Assembly (NCBI GenBank): GCA_965112735.1
Contig: OZ218958.1
Coordinates: forward strand, 1 to 64,000
Direction: 5' to 3'
Source: Phaeosaccion multiseriatum
Taxonomy: Eukaryota > Ochrophyta, other classes
Length of the DNA stretch: 64,000 bases
Shown here in pieces: positions 50,060 through 64,000 of the stretch. A model generated the notes under the pieces. The model saw nothing but the letters and a program-made list of their open reading frames with translations. It had not been told where the DNA came from and did no database searches. Every line of letters starts with the position of its first letter. Position 1 is the first letter of the stretch. A program made the position numbers and the translations under genes.

Positions 50060-50407
50060 CTTGGGATGATGGCCCCTACTACCCATATACCTGCATACCC
50101 CTCCTTCAATTCCTTGTACACATTCTCTACGTTGTGTTCCTTTTTTGTCGTTCTCTTGGAGACAAGCAAGCATCCCCATTGCCATCCATTGCCATCCATT
50201 GCCATCCCTTGCCATCCTTCTGGCCGTGGTGAAGGACAGAAGGTGCCTCGAAAAAAGCCTTTTTTTGGAGGAATTTCGATACCGATCTCGATATTTTTTC
50301 GAGTCTGATATCTGAAATTCAGGGTCAGCCGTCCCCCCTGGGCCCCTGGTTCTCGGCTGTCCTCCCTCTGCAGTAGACAGGGGCATTGTTAGCAGCAAGC
50401 ACCAACC
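50060..50407. promoter_or_regulatory. 3' flank of LSD1-like gene and upstream region of eL32
   Basis: 348 bp between tandem genes. Four copies of a CCATTGCCAT word lie at 50177-50215. Closer to eL32, an imperfect inverted repeat (AATTTCGATA...TATCTGAAATT, 50272-50319) encloses CGATCTCGATATTTTTTCGA. An A6GCCT7 stretch precedes it at 50251. These are candidates for promoter elements of the ribosomal gene; function is inferred only. Confidence 0.4.
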
Positions 50408-52305
50408 ATGGCGCCCGTTCAGCCCCTCTCCCGGCCGACTATCGTCAAGAAGAGGACGAAGAAGTTCGCACGCCACCAGAGCGACCAGTTTATGCGAATC
50501 AAGAACAGCTCATGGAGAAAGCCAAAGGGTGAGTGTTCAGGGAGAGAGAGAGAGAGAGAGAGCAGCAGCAGCAGCAGCAGCAGCAACAATTCCTGCCATT
50601 TAGGTTACGAGGGCTCTGCGTGGACGACTGTTTTAGTATCCGGCACAGGGTATGCGGCTGCTGCTGATGGATGCCCCTCTGAACTGCGAGGGAGGGACCC
50701 GTCCTCCCACAACTGGACGCGGGCCTGAGCCTTGCTGCCCCTCAGTCCATGATCTCCTTTCCCTTAATTAGTCTTCCTTTACTAATGACCTCCTGTCGCT
50801 GCTGCCCCTGCTCAGGTATTGATGGACGCGTGAGGAGGAGATTCAAGGGTGCTTTGCCCATGCCCAACGTGGGATACGGTGAGTCATGAACAGAAGGGGG
50901 CGCTGGTTCCCGCTGCTGCAGATGGGAGAGGGATGCTTCAGAGGGCATGTATGCGGTCTGACTTGCGAGAAGCGCGGCAGGCGAGACGGCGGGGGTTGCG
51001 GCAAGGCAGCAGAGGAGCAACGCCCAGTTGAAAGGCGGAGACTGCAGCACCGCAGCGGAGCAGGGCACTTGCAACGAGCGCTGGCTGGACAAATGTTTGG
51101 GAAGGGAGGGATGGAGGGACGAAGGACTGAAGCGGGTGGTGGGGCTTGTTTGCGATCACAGAGGGGAGGAGGGGCGGTGCAGAGTCATGTCAGTTGAGCT
51201 CCCGGCTGCTCTTGCTTGCAGTAGAGGGGGGTTCAGGCGGTGCAGAGAGCCTCAGCGGACCCAGGGAGAGACACGCGTAGAGAGGGGGGGGGGGGGGGGC
51301 TGGACACACTCTGTGGATGTATCTACGGCCTCTCGAGGGCCTATCGATGGAGTAAAGGACGGGAGGGGCGGCGGTAGCAGGCCTCGGCATACTTTCGTCG
51401 GAGCCTGGGCAGACACACACTTGACAGGACCAAGGCGCCGTACTGACCGACACACGAACCTCCCCCCTCTCTCTCTCTTTCTCTCTCTCGATGTCTCTCC
51501 GTTTTGCCCCTGGCGTCCTTGACCTGACTGGCAGGCTCCAACAAGAAGACCCGCAACGTGCTCCCCAACGGATTCAAGAAGGTGAGGCAGCCACACGGCG
51601 GAGAGGCTGAAATGGCAGCATATAGGCACACAAGGAGGGTAGAGCAAGGTAGAGCAATGGAATGGGCCACTGACGCAAGGAGCTCAGCAGCCTGCAAGGG
51701 GGCTTTTGCGCACCGCACCGCACTACACAAGGGGGGGACAGCTCTACCACTCCCCTCCCCCACCTCTAGCGCAAGCGAGCCTGCCCGTGAGCATGCCCGT
51801 GAGCATGCCCGTGAGCCTGGACCTGCTTAAGCTTTGTTGGTCTGTGGTGCCCCCTTGGCCCTCTCTGCTCTGTCCCGCTCCTTACCCCGCCCTGTCCCCT
51901 TCTTCTGCCATCCACCCATTCCCTCAGTTCCTGGTGCACAACGTGTCCGAGCTTGAGCTGCTGATGATGCACAACAGGGTGTACGCCGCAGAGATCGCAC
52001 ACAACGTGTCTTCCCGAAAGCGCAAGGTAAGACAGACGCCAGGAGGGAGGGACAGGGAGGTACCCATGGGTTGTGGGTTGCCATCGGCTGCCATCGGGGC
52101 GGACCAAACTTGCTCACTTTCTTATACTTTCTGCCTATATATCTACCGCTCCTGCCTACGCGTATTCAATGGCTTCCCCTTGCACCCCCTTGCCTTTGCC
52201 ATCCATTGCCATCCATTGCTCCAGGCCATCGTGGAGCGCGCTGGAGAGCTCCATGTGCGAGTCACCAACGCCAACGCCAAGCTGCGCGCAGAGGAGGACA
52301 ACTAA
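50408..52305 (+). CDS. RPL32: 60S ribosomal protein eL32
   Basis: Five exons (50408-50528, 50816-50878, 51535-51581, 51928-52026, 52225-52305) encode 136 residues, the normal eL32 length. Diagnostic stretches are [65 protein letters not shown] and [20 protein letters not shown]. eL32 is a component of the large cytosolic ribosomal subunit. All introns are GT-AG. Introns are long relative to the small exons, and intron 4 ends with CCATTGCCATCCATTGC words beside the acceptor. No targeting sequence is present, as expected for a cytosolic ribosomal protein. Confidence 0.97.
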
Positions 52306-53228
52306 GCAACACCTCCTGTCTTTCGATTGGACTGTCGGTAGACTTCCTTGCTTGTCGTCCCGCTTGTCGTTCCTGCTTACCCCCACGCTCCGCCCAGCGC
52401 AGAGGGGCACTGTCTAAAATAAAAAAAAGGTTTCACCGATGAGATGTGTGACTCTCTTGAGCTGTGCTATGGACTCTCTTGAGTGCTTTGCACGTGTCTG
52501 TCTGATCCCTCCGGCCGTATGCGTGGCTCTCTTGAGCTGTGCTACTGAAGCCTGTGGAGCCCTGTGCTACTGAAGCCTGTGGAGCCCTGTGCTACTGAAG
52601 CCTGTGGAGCCCTGTGCCATTGAAGCCTGTGGAGCCCTCTGCTACTGAAGCCTGTGGAGCCCTGTGCCATTGTGCCATTGAAGCCTGTGGAGCCGCTTGC
52701 TCGTGTCGGCGGTCTGTTGTGCTGGACTCTACTCAGCAAAGCTTTTATTGGCTCCACTCCGTCGGCTGCCATCCGCTGCAGAGCCCAACGCCTGATGCAG
52801 CCCAACACGGACCATCGGAGCAGCAGCAGTCTCACAGCAGTCTCACAGCAGTCTCACAGCAGTCTCACAGCAGTCTCACAGCAGTCTCACAGCAGTCTGC
52901 AGCGGGGGGGGTAAGTGGGGGGGGGTTACCCGCACACTGAAGCACACTGAAGCACCCCCTGAGTCCCTGCGTCTCGAGAGCGAGGCATTGCAGGACATGG
53001 TGGGCGGGTATATGGGTAGTCGGGTAGGTGTACCCCTGCCCCGGAGCAAACCATGCCAGTGCCGGTGCCAATGTGTGGGTTCCTTACTTGGGCGTCTCGC
53101 CTTGCCTCTCTCTCGTCGCTTCCGAGCTTGCGCCCAGTGCATGTCTGTGGCGCCTCCCCCGCTCCAGCAAGGCCTCCAGCCAAGCCCCCAGCCAAGATAA
53201 CGGGAGAGAGACTCCACTTGTTCCCTTC
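52306..53228. other. convergent intergenic region after eL32
   Basis: An A-rich AAAATAAAAAAAAGG at about 52416-52430 may be the eL32 polyadenylation region. Then come about six copies of a 25-bp unit (CTGTGCTACTGAAGCCTGTG plus GAGCC, 52538-52695) and eight copies of an 11-bp unit (AGTCTCACAGC, about 52828-52893). A degenerate run of G follows. I see no credible gene. Confidence 0.6.
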
Positions 53229-54381
53229 TCAACCCCCTCCCTCCGCGCTAACTGCCGTCTTGGCGGTACCGCTTGGCAGCTGTTTGTGTCCCTGCTTTTG
53301 TTTCAATAACTGCTGCTGCTGCTGCTGCTGCTGCTGCTCAATGGCCAGCTCCTCTTCGGTGGAGGGGACGGCCGAAAGCACCCCTGCGCGAGAGATCTGA
53401 AGGGGGGGTAGAAGGCAGCAGATGGCAGCAGCAGAGCAGCAGCATGGCACAGTCAGGTCGGTTCAGATGACACCACACCACTCAGAGGGAGACTGAACGG
53501 GGGGACAGTGTCGGGCGCAGCAATCAACCGCATACCTGAGAGGCAGGGATGATGACGAGGTCCTGAGTGTTGAGGTTGGGGCAAAGCTCCATCACGCGCG
53601 CCCCCGCGTACTCGGCCTCCATGCTCACGAGCAGGGGAACAGAGTCCGGCCCGGCGGTGACGCTACTCTGGAGGGGAGGACGCAACAAGCAAGGGAGGAC
53701 GGCATTGGGCGAGCAATCTCAGACAAGCAGCTTTGACCATTGACCTGTTCTCGCTCTCCACCCTCCTCCTGCCGCTGCTGAGACTAAGCCAAGCAGCCTC
53801 TCACCCTCACCTCCTGCAGCACGCCGAAGCGGTAGGTGAAGCCCTCCTTGCCGTAGCCGTGCGGGTTGGGCGCGCTCTGCATGAGGAACAGCAGCTCCTG
53901 GTACAAGGCCGTACGGCGCAGCATGCCCCGGTCAGGCAGGCCCTGCGAACAGGGAGAGAGAAAGAGAGGGATGCATTGGGAGCGAGGAAGGGAGGGAGGG
54001 AGGGAGAGAGGGAGGGGGCGAATGATTTGGGGGTGAGCGTCACTTGCGCGTGTGGGGCCGTGCAAGGGGACGGAGCTGCCCACCTCGATCTTCCTCCTGA
54101 CTTGTCTCAAAGTGGTGTCCATGTCCACGAGGACGTAGTCCAGCCGCTCGGAGAGGCCTCCCTGATTATTCGCCACGAGGAAGGAGTGCTGGTCGTGCAC
54201 ATTCTGCCTGCAAGGAGGGCAGGAATTGAATCACAGAGCGAGGCAAGAGGAGTGAAGTGTGAGTGCTTATACTGAGACTTCCTCCCCCCCTCCCCTTCTT
54301 TCATGGCCACCCCCCCCCTCCCTCTCCTTCTTTCATGGCCACTCACGGGTGCGTGAAGATCCGCACGTGGCAATTGGGCAT
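53229..54381 (-). CDS. unrecognised 196-aa protein
   Basis: Five exons on the minus strand (54381-54347, 54207-54084, 53942-53811, 53667-53536, 53396-53229) with GT-AG introns, phase-consistent, 196 residues. Exons 2-4 look conserved and globular: QNVHDQHSFLVANNQGG, RLDYVLVDMDTTLRQVRRKI, LYQELLFLMQSAPNPHGYG, FTYRFGVLQE, CPNLNTQDLVIIPASQ. The tail carries a nine-residue Gln run and is low-complexity. There is no signal peptide or membrane segment. I cannot assign a family. The first exon is short (12 codons), so the start is less certain than the rest. Confidence 0.65.
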
Positions 54382-54518
54382 TTTTTTGTTGTCACGAAGA
54401 TCACGAAACGGGCAAAATGGCTGGATGGCACCCGATGGCTTTTCGCCGTTCCCAACACCTACATGATATCCTAAATCCCTCCCTCCCCATGTCTCAGGGC
54501 CTGGTCTCTTCTTAGAGC
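54382..54518. promoter_or_regulatory. divergent promoter region, 196-aa protein / membrane protein
   Basis: 137 bp between two divergent start codons. It includes a T7 run at 54381-54387 and a mirrored TCACGAAGATCACGAAACG stretch. Probably a compact bidirectional promoter. Confidence 0.4.
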
Positions 54519-55367
54519 ATGCCGCTCTCTCCTACGGTCACCAGAGGGGGATCAGAGGTGGATGGAAAGGTGGGTGAAGCGGTGCCGGATTCGGCGGGAG
54601 CCATGGTGTCGTCGTGGTCGTCTGAAGCCGGTGGGGCAGGGCCAGAAGCAGCAGCAGCAGCAGCGGCAGGGGAAGTCTTGGAGGCTTGCACGAGTGGAGA
54701 GAGCAGAGAGAAATTCCTCTACGACAGGGAGACGGGGGACTCGGAAAGCAGCAGAGGTAGCAGCAGGGAGGACAAACACGGGAAGAAAAAGGGCAAGAGG
54801 AGGAAGGGAGAGGGGAGAGCATCAGCAATCAGCAGCGGCAGCAAGGAGGGGGAGAGTTCAGCAAACAGCGGTGGGAGCAGCAGGAAGGAGGGCGAGGAAT
54901 CAGCTGGTATTCTCGACTTCTCTACTGACTCCCTCTTCTCTGCCGTGGGGGAGCAGCTGGAGCGCATGAGCAGCGGCCTGCGCAGCGCGTACAGCGACGG
55001 AAAGCAAAGGTACTCCGCCTCGCCCGCCATCCAGGAGGTGCTGAACAGGTACCCACAAAAGGACTACTGGCCCTGCTACTCCGCCGTGCTAGTCGCCGTG
55101 CTGCTGTGCGCAGGCTTGTTGGGCCGCCTGGCTCTATCCTCAGGCTCCAGTGGTAAGCTCAGGCGGCGAGCGAGCGTGGCGACTGGCAACAGCAACAGTA
55201 GAAGCCCCGGCTCCAGTAGCAGAGGCATAGGAGATGGGAAGGCAAGCAGTGGGGAGAGCGGCAAGGCGGGAGGGGGCGCGGCGGTGGGTAGAAGCGGGAG
55301 CGGCAACGGCGTTAGCGGAAAGGGTACCGGGCTGCCTCCCTTCTCGCCCCCGAAAGGAGAGCAACAC

Positions 55368-55411
<44 letters not shown>

Positions 55412-56595
55412 CAGAAGGAACGGGCACGGCGGGCACCGGGGCAGTACGCCGAGAGGAGAGCCCCTGGACCCCAACAGTCGCCACGGCCACAGCCACAGCT
55501 ACAGCCACAGCCAAGGCGTCCGTAGCATGGGAGGGGGGGGGAGCACCATGGGAGACAGAGACAGCTCCGGCTCCCTCTCCGACGACGACGCAATGAGCGT
55601 GTACTCGGGTGAGTGGGTGGGGAGGGAGGATGGCACTCCATGGTAGGGCCTTAGGGTTAGGGCCGCGTGCCTGAGCAGCGTCCAAAGTAGGGGCAGGGCA
55701 AGTGCCCTTCAAGCAAGTCAGTGCTCGATGGGCATTGACTGCTTTGTATTGATTGATTGCTTAAGCCCGGCCGCCCTCTTGCCATCCCCCCTCAGGCCTT
55801 AGCCGCACGTACTCGTCGGCCTCTCTGTCGCTGGGGCAGGGCCCGCTGGACATGGACACCATCCTCTTCAACTGCGGGAGGAAGCCCGAGCTGCTCAAGG
55901 GGCAGGCGCTTCACGTGCACGGCCGGTGAGAGGCAGTCAGTCAGCCACTCAGTCAGGCAGGCAGGGGGATGGCAGTCAATGGCAGGGGATTGCTGAGGCT
56001 CTATCCGAGACTCTGCCTGTTCGTGTCCAGAGAGAGTACCCCCCGCGCCCCTCGCTAACCCACAAACTGAAACTGAAACTGCCCCTGCCGCTGCCCCTGT
56101 CCCTCTGGCCCATCCCATCCTACCCCCTGTCGTGTACTGCCCGCATGCCGATATGCCTGCCCATATGCCTGCCTATATGCCTGCCCATATGCCCGCCCCT
56201 CAGAGGGGAGGTGCGTGTGCTGGAGGTGGTACGGCGCAGGGGGCGCAGGACGAAGTTCCTGGTGCAGCACAAAGACGGAGGAGAAACCGAGCACGTGCAC
56301 CTCTACCGGAATGTGAGTCAGGCAGCAGGGCAGTAGAGGGCAGTCGGGCAGAAGGTGATCACAAGGTGATCAGAAGGTGCGGTGTCCGAAGCATCCCTCA
56401 CGGCCCCCGCAAGTGCTCTCGCGCGTGCAGCCATCAAGTGCCATCCTCTCGCCCCCCCCTGACCGGAGGGCTCTGCTCCCTCGTGTGTCCGCCTGTCGTG
56501 TACGCCTGTCGTGTCCGCCTGTCGTGTACGCCTGGCCCCCGCAGAAACGCGACAAGGCCCGGAGAGACGAGCTGTCCTTCACTCTCCTCCCTTGA
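54519..56595 (+). CDS. single-pass membrane protein, Ser/Gly/Gln-rich, unknown function
   Basis: Four exons (54519-55608, 55796-55925, 56204-56312, 56545-56595) give 459 residues. The N-terminal 180 residues are Ser- and Lys-rich with a poly-Ala run. One transmembrane helix (YSAVLVAVLLCAGLLGRLAL, about 184-206) follows. After it comes a Ser/Gly region with a 15-residue Gln run and repeated His-Ser pairs. The C-terminal exons 2-4 look folded (LDMDTILFNCGRKPELLKG, VRVLEVVRRRGRRTKFLVQH, EHVHLYRN) and resemble a small beta-barrel of Tudor/SH3 type, but this is only an impression. There is no signal peptide. A tail-facing-cytosol membrane adaptor is possible. Confidence 0.65.
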
Positions 56596-56883
56596 GAGAT
56601 AGAGCCGAGCTGCCGTAGAAGAAGGAGGAACGAGTGGTCGTCTCTCCTTCACCCTCCAGTCTCAGCGCCAGCCACCGCGTGAGGAGGGAGGAGGCACCCA
56701 TATTCTTGCCCATATGCCTGCCAATAGGCCTGCCTCGGTCTCCTTCGCCTTGGCCAGTGATTCAAAGGTGCCTTGGCACCACCGACGCCGCTGGAGGGGA
56801 TGGCACTTGATGGCGATTCACGTCACTCGATGCCTTGGCTGCAGCAGATCCCCCCCCACCTGGGGATCCTCCCCGAGGGGGCG
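56596..56883. other. convergent intergenic gap
   Basis: 288 bp separate the stops of the membrane protein and the pseudouridine synthase. It contains CCCATATGCCTGCC (about 56710) and GATGGCACTTGATGG (about 56800), both of which are words dispersed elsewhere. Otherwise I see nothing. Confidence 0.5.
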
Positions 56884-57243
56884 TTACGCCCCGTGCACGA
56901 TGAGCTCCTCCCCTTCCATCACGCCCTTCTGAGCGGCGGGGGACAGGGCTAGGGGGAGGGAGGAAGGAGGGTGGACAAGGGGTTAACGAGGGGCTCATGT
57001 GGGGGTTGACAGGGAAAGAGGAGCTGACCTTGATCATCGGCCAGGAAGGCGTCCCCTCCATCGTCCTTCTGCCCAGCGCTGACCCAGTCGGGGTGGTCGG
57101 CGTCCAGGGTGGGGTAGATGCTGCGGGCAACCTTCAGCATGTCTGCAGAGAGAGGGGCGGTGGCAAGTCCGTGACATGAGTCAGTGGCAGTGAGTCAGTG
57201 AGCATAGCAACCCTGAACTTGAAAGGACGCTAGTGCACCCATG

Positions 57244-57306
<63 letters not shown>

Positions 57307-60179
57307 GCGCGCGCGCATGACCCACCTGGGGCGAGCGGGGCCACGAAGCGCATGTTTTGTCCCGTGTTGGGGTGCTCGAACTCGAGTGTGTGTGCGTGCA
57401 GGAGGGGCCTGCTGATGCCGTACTGCTTCTTCACCTGAGGGGGACAATGAGGCAATGAGGCATCAGTGAGTGATTGAGTGAGTGCTCTTGCCGGTGTGTG
57501 CCAAGGGAGGGGCGAACGTCTGAAGAAGGCGGCAGAAGGACACACCCCACAAGCAGACAGGCTCCTCGTTCCAGTCACACACAGCTCCATCCACTGCCAT
57601 GCTACCTTCTTGTTCCAGTCAGAGCTGCCGTAGAGCTCGTCCCCGATCACGGGCGTGTGTCGGTCCTGTGACCAAGGGGCGTACAGGCGAGAGGGAGGGG
57701 GACAGGGGGGAGACACAGGTTGGTTCCTGTAAGTCAATGTATCAATGTAACATATTTCCTCACCTGCAAGTGCACTCTAATTTGGTGCGTCCTGCCGGTC
57801 TCAATCCTGACGTGCACCACGCTGCACTTTCCGTCGTGCGCGAGAGTGTTGGCGATGGACAAAGCGTTGCGCTGCCCAGACAGACCCACAGTCACGATGT
57901 CGGCGTTGACTGCGTGGGGTACGTAAGGGGTACGTAAGGGCACAAACGGGTACGCAAGGGAAGGGGGTATGCGACGTATGAATGGAGTGTAAGGTACAGA
58001 GCATACGCTATAGGGCATAGGGTAAAGGCTATATATACATAAATACAGAGCCCCAACCTCCTCGCCCTACATGTACCCAAACACACACCACACACACCCA
58101 CGCAGCTGTGCCTGTACTTATCTACGTACCGGCGACCATGTTCTGCCTGTTGCTACATACACACACGTTCTTACGTACGTACCGGCGACCATCTTCTGCC
58201 TGTTGCGGGGGTGGCGTGCGATGGGTACGTCCATCACGGCGTCCTCCCCGGGGTTGCCCGCCACGATGGCCAGGTACGCCTTCTCAACCTTGCGCTCCTG
58301 AGATGGCAGTGGATGGCAGTGGAGGGAGGGGGGCTAGGGGGCTGAGGGGCTGACTGATTGGCATGCAGGCAGGCACGTCGGGAGGGAGGAAGGGCCGCAT
58401 GCCTGCCCATGTCCCCACCCACACGCCTGCTCGCCCTCCTGCTTACTCTCCTGCCTCCTGCCTGTATGCTCCTACTCCCTACTCACCCCCTCACACCCTC
58501 ACTCTCTCCCTCACACCCTCACACCCACACTCTCTCCCTCATACCCTCACACCCTCACTGTCTCCCTCACACCCTCACTCCGATCGCTCACTCACCGCGA
58601 AGAGGGCGCAGAGTTTGGCCTGCATGTTGGGGTTTTTGGCTGCGAGCAGCACCCCTGTTGTGCCCTTGTCCAGCCGATGCACCACCCCCGGCCTGAGCTG
58701 CTCCACCTCAGACGGAGAGCCCCCCTGGGCTCCAAAGTCCTTTGCGTTATCGATTTGCAGGTGGTGAAGGAGCCCGTTCACGAAGGTGCCGTTCCAGTTG
58801 CCGGGCGCTGGGTAGGGGACACACACAGAGAGAGAAGAAGGGGGGGGGGGCGTGAGAAGCAGCACTCAGGGAGGGCAGGAAGAGGCATTGCATCTGAGGC
58901 CGAGGAGGGAGGCGAGGGCCTTCCCTGTGCGGCTGCTTAAGCCGCCCCAAGGCAAAGCACAGCCACACGCACGCACGTACACCTCCACGCTTACTCACCG
59001 GGGTGCACGACCATTCCCTCGGGCTTGTTGACCACAACAAGGTCCTTGTCCTCGAACAGAATGTCGAGCGGCACGTCCTCCGCGTCAAGCACCATCTCGG
59101 GGGAGGGGGAGAAGCGTACCTCCACCTTCATGCCGCTCTCCGTCTGGAGGCAGGGGCAGAGGGGGGGGGGTGAGGGGGGGGTGAGGGGTGAGGGGTGAGG
59201 GGTGAGGGGTGAGGGGTGAGGGGTGAGGGAAGAGTGGGGGGCGGAGGGCTGAGGGCCATCTTGTCTTCGCTTGGCACTCCAAGGAAAGCCAGTCAATGGT
59301 GAGTACAGCAATAGAGCTGCGCAATTGGGCCTTCTCTCTCTTGACCAAGTCAGCTGCGAGCAGAGAAATTGTGGCCTTCCCTCCTTCCCTCTTGACACAT
59401 TGCCTCCTTCCCTCTTGACTCGCCTTGGCGCTCTTCTTGATGGGCTTCCCGTCCACGCGCACGTGCCCCCCGTGGCAGAGGGTGCCGAAGTAGGAGCGTG
59501 ACTGCTCAGGCACCTTGAGGCCGAGGAACGCGTCCATGCGCAGCCCCTCGCCTCCCTCCGGGCCATCGCCTACCTCAAACACAGAGCTCTCGTAGCCCTC
59601 CGCCCACTGCCGCCCCTGTTCCAGCAGGGGGCAAGACCAGAGTAGCCAAGAGGTGAGACGATTGAGTTAAGAGGGGAGGAGGCCTATCTACCCATGCGAG
59701 AGCGGCGTGGGGGGGGGGGGGGGCAGCAAAAAAACCCCGCCTAACGGCCTGCTAACCCTGCCGTGCTGGCTGAGGCGCTCGCTGACGCCACTGATCACTG
59801 ACCTGCTCCATGTTTGAATCGTCGAGAGCAATCTGCTCAGCCGCATTGTCCAGGATGCGCTGCTTCTTCTTCCCTGAGAGGGTGAGGCAGGCGAGCGTCG
59901 GGTTTGTTAGTGCTATTGCTGAACCCAATCTTCCCTTGCTGCTGCTGCAGACGCACCTATCTTCCTGAGGTAAAGCATAGACCCTCCTCGTCCTCGCGTT
60001 GTCCATGCATCATTCTCAGGCCCACTTCGGAAGGTGGTACAGCCTGAGGTACAGCCTGAGGTAGAGCTTGAGGGCGAGAAGTTGACGCCCGCCAGGCTGA
60101 AGCCCTGCGTCTCCGGGATGCAGAACGCGGCGATGCTGAGCACCACCACCGCACTCAGCGACCCACCTTTGCCGTTCAT
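56884..60179 (-). CDS. RluD-type pseudouridine synthase, plastid-targeted
   Basis: Eleven exons on the minus strand (60179-59957, 59873-59803, 59615-59424, 59143-58999, 58807-58596, 58297-58183, 57909-57764, 57665-57606, 57434-57326, 57142-57029, 56948-56884) give 483 residues. The N-terminus is hydrophobic and ends ETQGFS, like a bipartite plastid presequence. An S4-like RNA-binding segment follows (LRMDAFLGL...GGHVRVDGKPIKKSAK, about 123-162). The catalytic core has LVVVNKPEGMVVHPG, GVVHRLDKGTTGVLLAAK (catalytic Asp near 254), RIETGRTHQIRVHL and RPLLHAHTLEF. RluD enzymes isomerise uridines in large-subunit rRNA, so plastid 23S rRNA is the likely substrate. Intron 3 uses a GC donor (AAG|GCGAGT); all others are GT-AG. 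The last exon is unusually short. Confidence 0.9.
57241..57318. repeat. (CA)n then (CG)n microsatellite in intron 9 of the pseudouridine synthase gene
   Basis: About 29 CA units followed by GCGCGCGCGC near the exon 57434-57326 donor. Alternating purine-pyrimidine tracts can adopt Z-DNA. Confidence 0.85.
59162..59228. repeat. GTGAGGGG short tandem repeat in intron 3 of the pseudouridine synthase gene
   Basis: Eight or nine copies of a 7-8 bp unit, GTGAGGG(G), lying between exons 59615-59424 and 59143-58999. Intronic; no coding value. Confidence 0.8.
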
Positions 60180-60343
60180 ACTGCCTTCCTCTTTATTTTT
60201 TTAATTAAAACTAAACTTCTCTGTGTGTGGTGTATAGCAGCAGCCTGGATCACCAACGCGGGAACATCACAGCTGAAGTGTCAAGTTCTAGGTGGTCTCT
60301 CTGTCGTTACGTTCACTAGATGGTTTCTCTTTTCTCTCTGTCG
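60180..60343. promoter_or_regulatory. upstream region of the pseudouridine synthase gene / 3' end of the GT14 gene
   Basis: 164 bp between two tandem minus-strand genes. It has a T/A-rich block (TTTATTTTTTTAATTAAAAC, 60192-60211) about 15-30 bp upstream of the synthase ATG. That is the most A/T-rich non-repeat sequence in the gene-dense part, so it is a plausible core promoter. Confidence 0.45.
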
Positions 60344-63895
<3,552 letters not shown>

Positions 63896-64000
63896 CTGAG
63901 GGGGCAAGGAGAGGAGAGGAAAGGGGCGGGCGGAGGGGAAGTCGTGTCATCTTCAGCACTCCTCCTTCGGCAGGGCACGACAGGATGTGATGATTCGAAG
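63896..64000 (-). other. intron at the right edge of the window (GT14 gene)
   Basis: A CCCCCTCAG acceptor precedes exon 63895-63797, so these 105 bases are intron. The next upstream exon is outside the window. Confidence 0.6.

Overview
This window is the left end of a nuclear chromosome from a G+C-rich, intron-rich eukaryote. The (CCCTAA)n telomere reads inward from the left end. The genes have short GT-AG introns, and two predicted proteins begin with a hydrophobic signal segment ending in a small-residue/Phe junction (QAQAF, ETQGF). That resembles the bipartite plastid presequence of algae with a secondary red plastid. A stramenopile alga, for example a eustigmatophyte, fits best. This is inference; no species can be named from the sequence alone.

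Left 19 kb (subtelomere). A 5.7-kb array of CCTGG/CCCTGG units grades into about 160 bp of true CCCTAA telomere. The array is probably a nanopore base-calling artefact of telomere repeats. A 41-bp AT-rich linker follows, then the truncated 3' end of a Ty3/gypsy chromovirus-type retrotransposon. That fragment shares its LTR with a complete second copy (LTRs 6090-6363 and 12009-12282, gag-pol 6522-11864). Next come a 42-bp satellite (12283-14114), a 2-kb LTR element that keeps only integrase (14115-16140), and a 176-bp satellite (about 16200-18790).

Right 45 kb (gene-dense arm). I rebuilt exon structures by hand, and every junction keeps frame. The genes in order are: a plastid-targeted S1-domain RNA-binding protein (-); an M20 metallopeptidase (+); a giant 16-exon protein with IQ, EF-hand-like, poly-His and helical-repeat regions (-, about 3440 aa); an LSD1-like flavin amine oxidase with three AT-hooks (+); ribosomal protein eL32 (+); an unrecognised 196-aa protein (-); a single-pass membrane protein (+); an RluD-type pseudouridine synthase with a plastid presequence (-); and the C-terminal part of a GT14 Core-2/I-branching glycosyltransferase fused to an Arg/Gly-rich tail (-, running off the right edge). 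Three gene pairs are divergent with 137-271 bp between start codons and three are convergent.

Introns and intergenic gaps are full of minisatellites, tetranucleotide arrays, interstitial TTAGGG tracts and a few short dispersed DNA words. One word, TTGGTGATAC next to CAG runs, occurs in several reading frames within one gene, so it spreads or is maintained at the DNA level. There is no operon-like pathway here. The genes are ordinary housekeeping or chromatin functions beside a repeat-rich telomere-proximal block.
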